Shown here: one piece after another, positions 14,291-16,946 of the stretch | Layout: the number at the start of each line of letters is the position of its first letter | Position numbering within the stretch: the first letter of the stretch is position 1 | Assembly (NCBI GenBank): GCA_946482635.1 | Contig: CAMLSG010000110.1 | Location: 1 to 16,946 of the forward strand | Length of the DNA: 16,946 bases | Direction of reading: 5' to 3' | Origin: an uncultured Duganella sp. | Lineage (GTDB): Bacteria > Pseudomonadota > Gammaproteobacteria > Burkholderiales > Burkholderiaceae | The notes under the pieces: model-generated | What the model saw: only the letters and a program-made list of their open reading frames with translations | Database searches by the model: none | What the model was told of the DNA's origin: nothing | Position numbers and translations under genes: made by a program

Positions 14291-15376
14291 CTACGCATTA
14301 TAAAAGCTGCTGCGCAGGTAGTGGCGGCGCAAGTGCCGGAAACCGACCATCAAGAGGGCGGAAGCCGGCAAAGCGAGCAGTACGCCGACGAAGCCGAACA
14401 GCTGGCCGAAGGCCAACAAAGCGAAGATCACGGCCAGCGGATCGAGGCCGATGCGCTCGCCCACCAGGCGCGGCGTCAGGAAAAATCCTTCGATCACCTG
14501 GCCCAGGCCGTAGATGATGGCCACCGCCACCAGCCCGCTCCAGTCGGAAAACTGCAGTACCGCCGCCATCAGCGCCAGCAGCAGGCCGAGGCCGAAGCCG
14601 AGATAGGGAATGAACACCAGCACGCCGGACAGGATGCCGACCGGCAGCGCCACGTCGAAGCCCGCCACCGCCAGCGCGGTGGAGTAATAAACCGACAACA
14701 CCAGCATGACCAGCAACTGGCCGCGCAGGTACTGGGCCAGCAAGGCGTCCGACTCGCGTGCCATCTCCATGGTGGCGCCGATATAGCGGCGCGGCACGGC
14801 AGCGGCAATGCGCGCCAGCAGCTGGTGCCAGTCCAGCAGCAGGTAGAACAGCACGACCGGGATCAGCACCAGCGTCGCCAGCCAGCCCAATACGGCGCTG
14901 CCGCCGGTGCGCACGGAATTCAGCACGGCAGTCCAGATCTGGTTGCCGCTTTCCGCCATCTTCTCCGCCACCAGGGCTTTGATGCTGGCGCCGTCGAGCG
15001 TGAACTCCACGCCCAGTTGCTGCAGGCGCGGGCCCAGCGTGTCATTCAGCTTGGCCAGCGAAGCGGGAATGGCCGCCTGCAGCAGCGGGATTTCCTTTTG
15101 CAGCACCGGCACCACGATCAGCAGCAGCGCCAGCACGGCGGCGCCGAACAGCGTGATGACGATGGACACCGCCAGCGCGCGCGGCATCTTCCAGCGCTTG
15201 AACAGGCGCAGGCGGCACAGTTTGTCGACCGCAGGATTCAGCGCATAGGCGAAAATGGCGGCGGCCAGGAAGGGCGTCAGCACCGGACCCAGGATCCAGA
15301 GCAGGAAAAAGAAGGCGGCCCAGACCGATACCCAGAATAGCGTTTGTTTTTGTTCTGCCGAGAGGGGAAGAGGCAT
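14291..15376 (-). CDS. AI-2E family transporter (PerM/TqsA-type permease)
   Basis: A 361-residue inner-membrane protein of the AI-2E transporter family, typical length for the family. Hydrophobic segments are seen near 12-45 (a double span, VSVWAAFFFLLWILGPVLTPFLAAAIFAYALNP), 68-92, 155-180, 205-230, 235-275, and 300-345, with the family motifs NPAVDKL and YGLGQVIEGFFLTPRLVGERIGLDPLAVIFALLAFG. The large soluble stretch between about residues 95 and 150 is the family's extra-helical domain. Members move a variety of small solutes; some act as sodium/proton antiporters, and transport of autoinducer-2 is shown for few, so the substrate is unknown. The gene sits between purM and hda, as in many betaproteobacteria. 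The start at ATG 15376 lacks a strong ribosome site, but no better in-frame start precedes the first span. Confidence 0.9.
   Translation of the reverse strand: MPLPLSAEQKQTLFWVSVWAAFFFLLWILGPVLTPFLAAAIFAYALNPAVDKLCRLRLFKRWKMPRALAVSIVITLFGAAVLALLLIVVPVLQKEIPLLQAAIPASLAKLNDTLGPRLQQLGVEFTLDGASIKALVAEKMAESGNQIWTAVLNSVRTGGSAVLGWLATLVLIPVVLFYLLLDWHQLLARIAAAVPRRYIGATMEMARESDALLAQYLRGQLLVMLVLSVYYSTALAVAGFDVALPVGILSGVLVFIPYLGFGLGLLLALMAAVLQFSDWSGLVAVAIIYGLGQVIEGFFLTPRLVGERIGLDPLAVIFALLAFGQLFGFVGVLLALPASALLMVGFRHLRRHYLRSSFYNA
14297..14302 (-). promoter_or_regulatory. Candidate -10 box upstream of hda
   Basis: A perfect TATAAT on the minus strand in the last codons of the permease gene, 57 bases before the hda ATG. 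No good -35 hexamer is visible 16-18 bases upstream, so this may be a weak internal promoter or chance. Confidence 0.3.
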
Positions 15377-15496
15377 CTGCTGGGGCGTGGTCGGGACGAA
15401 GGAAGGGCTATTCTAACGCCTCTGCTGTTAAAAACACCATGCGCCGGGCCTACCAGTAGTTTAATATTTCTATAAATAAACTTTGAAGTGGAAGCC

Positions 15497-16513
15497 ATGC
15501 TGTCTGTCCGTACCCAAGCCGCCGTAGCGGCCCTGTCCCTGGCGTTTGCCGCGCATGCCCCTGCCATGGCAGCGGACGACGGCGAAAAGTGCGAAGGCTT
15601 CAATCGCCTGCTGTGCATGCCCATGGCCGCGGCGGCCAGCGTGGCAAACGCCGCCGCCAACGTCGCCGAGGCGGTGAACTTCAAGAAGCCGTCCACCAAA
15701 GTCATCGACGCAACGGACGAGGGCGACCTGGACCGCATCAAGCGCTTCGACCCCAGGAAGGACTCCAGCTTCGCGCCGGAAAACATGCTGGGCGTGGCCG
15801 TCAATACCTACCTGACCAAGCCCGACCCGGCCAGGGACGCCAAGCGCTTCGCCGTCCTTGAATACCTGGCCGGCAAGGCCGACATCTCCGGCGAACTGGG
15901 TACCGTGCTGCTGCAGGAGACCGTGGGCCAGGCCTATTTCGCCCGCAACGCCCCGCAGGAAAGCTGGCCGCGCCGCCTGGCGCTGGCCCACCTGCTGGTC
16001 GAACACGGCGCCAGCGCCAAGGGCATCAACCTGTCCACTTGCGACTATTGCGAGACTGATAATGAATTCCTGGCGCTGCTGATCCAGGCCGGCGCCAACC
16101 CGAACGTCCAGTCCACTACTTATTCGGCCCTGCTCAACCGCTTTATCCGCAAGGACCAGTTTGACGCCGCCAAGCGGCTGGTCGCCCTGGGCGCCGACCC
16201 CAATGGCAGCACCTGGGGCAAGCGCAGCATGCTGGTACGGCTGGTGGGCGAATGCGATCAGGACATGACGCGCAAGCTGGTGCCGGCCGACCGCTTCGAG
16301 GCGGAATGGCAGAAATGCGTGACGGCCGTGACCACCCGCGTCAGCTTCGCCATCGAACAGGGCGCCGACCCGAACGGCAAGGCTAGCCCGGACAACGAGT
16401 GCCTGACGCCCTATGACGTCGCGCTGGAAAAGAAGAACGAAGAGCTGGCGCAACGCCTGCTGAAGCTTGGGGCGCGCCCCGGATTTGGGGAAATTTGCCG
16501 CTCTGGTGGCTGA
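15497..16513 (+). CDS. Exported ankyrin-repeat protein
   Basis: A 338-residue protein with a Sec signal peptide ([25 protein letters not shown], cut before ADDGEK), so it acts in the periplasm or outside. The mature part opens with a cysteine-containing segment ([12 protein letters not shown]) and an Ala-rich stretch, then degenerate ankyrin repeats: [53 protein letters not shown] and [13 protein letters not shown], plus an earlier [16 protein letters not shown] unit. Ankyrin repeats bind proteins; the partner is unknown. Seven or so cysteines (for example CDYC) suggest disulfides. The frame could begin at GTG 15488, but ATG 15497 has AGTGGA five bases before it and gives the better signal peptide. 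The gene is divergent from the permease; an AT-rich stretch at 15459-15484 may hold its promoter. Confidence 0.85.
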   Translation: MLSVRTQAAVAALSLAFAAHAPAMAADDGEKCEGFNRLLCMPMAAAASVANAAANVAEAVNFKKPSTKVIDATDEGDLDRIKRFDPRKDSSFAPENMLGVAVNTYLTKPDPARDAKRFAVLEYLAGKADISGELGTVLLQETVGQAYFARNAPQESWPRRLALAHLLVEHGASAKGINLSTCDYCETDNEFLALLIQAGANPNVQSTTYSALLNRFIRKDQFDAAKRLVALGADPNGSTWGKRSMLVRLVGECDQDMTRKLVPADRFEAEWQKCVTAVTTRVSFAIEQGADPNGKASPDNECLTPYDVALEKKNEELAQRLLKLGARPGFGEICRSGG

Positions 16514-16550
16514 AAACGGCGGATAACAAGAGAAAATGCGGGGGCAAAAA

Positions 16551-16559
16551 TGCTAAAAT
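16551..16559 (+). promoter_or_regulatory. Candidate extended -10 promoter for purM
   Basis: TGCTAAAAT is an extended -10 box (TGn followed by TAAAAT). It lies about 60 bases before the purM ATG. No -35 consensus is visible, as is allowed for extended -10 promoters. The PurM leader has no strong Shine-Dalgarno. Confidence 0.4.
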
Positions 16560-16620
16560 AGCGGACTTGCCGTATTCGGCCACCGCTTTTCCATTCTTCC
16601 GCCTCAGTTGCGACAACACC

Positions 16621-16946
16621 ATGAGCCAACCTTCGAATGTTTCCCTGTCCTACCGTGACGCAGGTGTCGATATTGACGCCGGCGACGCCCTAGTTGAAGC
16701 GATCAAGCCATTCGCCAAGCGCACCATGCGCGAAGGCGTGATGGGCGGCATCGGCGGCTTCGGCGCGCTGTTCGAGATCAGCAAGAAATACAAGGAGCCG
16801 GTGCTGGTTTCCGGTACCGACGGCGTCGGCACCAAGCTGAAACTGGCGTTTGAGCTGAACCGCCACGACACCGTGGGCATCGACCTGGTGGCCATGAGCG
16901 TGAACGACATCCTGGTGCAGGGCGCCGAGCCGCTGTTCTTCCTCGA
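16621..16946 (+). CDS. purM: Phosphoribosylformylglycinamidine cyclo-ligase, N-terminal part (3' end outside window)
   Basis: The first 108 residues of AIR synthetase, out of about 350 in the family; the gene continues past the window edge. PurM closes the imidazole ring in the fifth step of purine synthesis, using ATP. The fragment has the family's N-terminal landmarks: [50 protein letters not shown], and [24 protein letters not shown], the last with the metal- and ATP-binding aspartate and asparagine. ATG 16621 is the natural start, giving the usual short [15 protein letters not shown] beginning. The purM / AI-2E permease / hda order is common in betaproteobacteria. Confidence 0.95.
   Translation, partial: MSQPSNVSLSYRDAGVDIDAGDALVEAIKPFAKRTMREGVMGGIGGFGALFEISKKYKEPVLVSGTDGVGTKLKLAFELNRHDTVGIDLVAMSVNDILVQGAEPLFFL

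Noticed and set aside
14321..15340. 339-codon plus-strand ORF
   Set aside because: Rich in Gln/His/Arg with no hydrophobic core; it is the antisense shadow of the AI-2E permease.
15470..16453. Long minus-strand ORF opposite the ankyrin gene
   Set aside because: Composition (His/Gln/Val/Gly/Arg-rich, no domain) is that of an antisense frame of a GC-rich gene; the plus strand has a signal peptide and repeats.

Overview
The window reads as the chromosome of a GC-rich betaproteobacterium, most likely of the Oxalobacteraceae (Massilia/Duganella/Janthinobacterium type). This is inferred from the order purM / AI-2E permease / hda / HAD hydrolase / pcnB / folK / panB, from the PEP-CTERM proteins, and from a GGGTCAGACCC-type intergenic palindrome that I associate from memory with this family. 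No search was run.

Left part (1-2718, plus strand): the 3' end of an FAD-dependent aromatic-ring-type monooxygenase, a small unrecognised protein in locally lower-GC DNA, and two tandem paralogous PEP-CTERM proteins that probably form a two-gene operon. This part looks accessory.

Middle (2715-9347): a polyamine (putrescine) to GABA to succinate catabolic block. A succinate-semialdehyde dehydrogenase (gabD) on the minus strand is divergent from a plus-strand operon encoding a gamma-glutamyl-GABA hydrolase (puuD-like), a gamma-glutamylputrescine synthetase (puuA-like), a class III polyamine aminotransferase (spuC-like) and a gamma-glutamyl-aminobutyraldehyde dehydrogenase (puuC-like). No amine oxidase (puuB) is present; an aminotransferase occupies its place. 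The gabD/puuD divergent region holds a good sigma70-type promoter whose spacer carries a 17-bp dyad, a candidate operator.

Right part (9344-15376, minus strand): a housekeeping run read as permease, hda, HAD-IB hydrolase, pcnB, folK, a 171-bp inverted-repeat element, panB, and a yecA-like SEC-C protein. From hda to folK, neighbouring genes overlap by 1-8 bp, so they are probably translationally coupled. The repeat element sits exactly between folK and panB and touches the folK stop codon. At the right edge, divergent from the permease, are an exported ankyrin-repeat protein and the 5' part of purM (de novo purine synthesis), which runs off the window.

Both convergent junctions (PEP-CTERM/gabD and puuC/yecA) have overlapping stop codons in a 4-bp palindrome (CTAG and TTAA), leaving no intergenic terminator. 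I saw no tRNA, rRNA, CRISPR array, transposase or integrase. I found no clear new multi-gene system; the least explained items are the repeat element, the oxidase-less puu operon with its dyad, and the PEP-CTERM pair.
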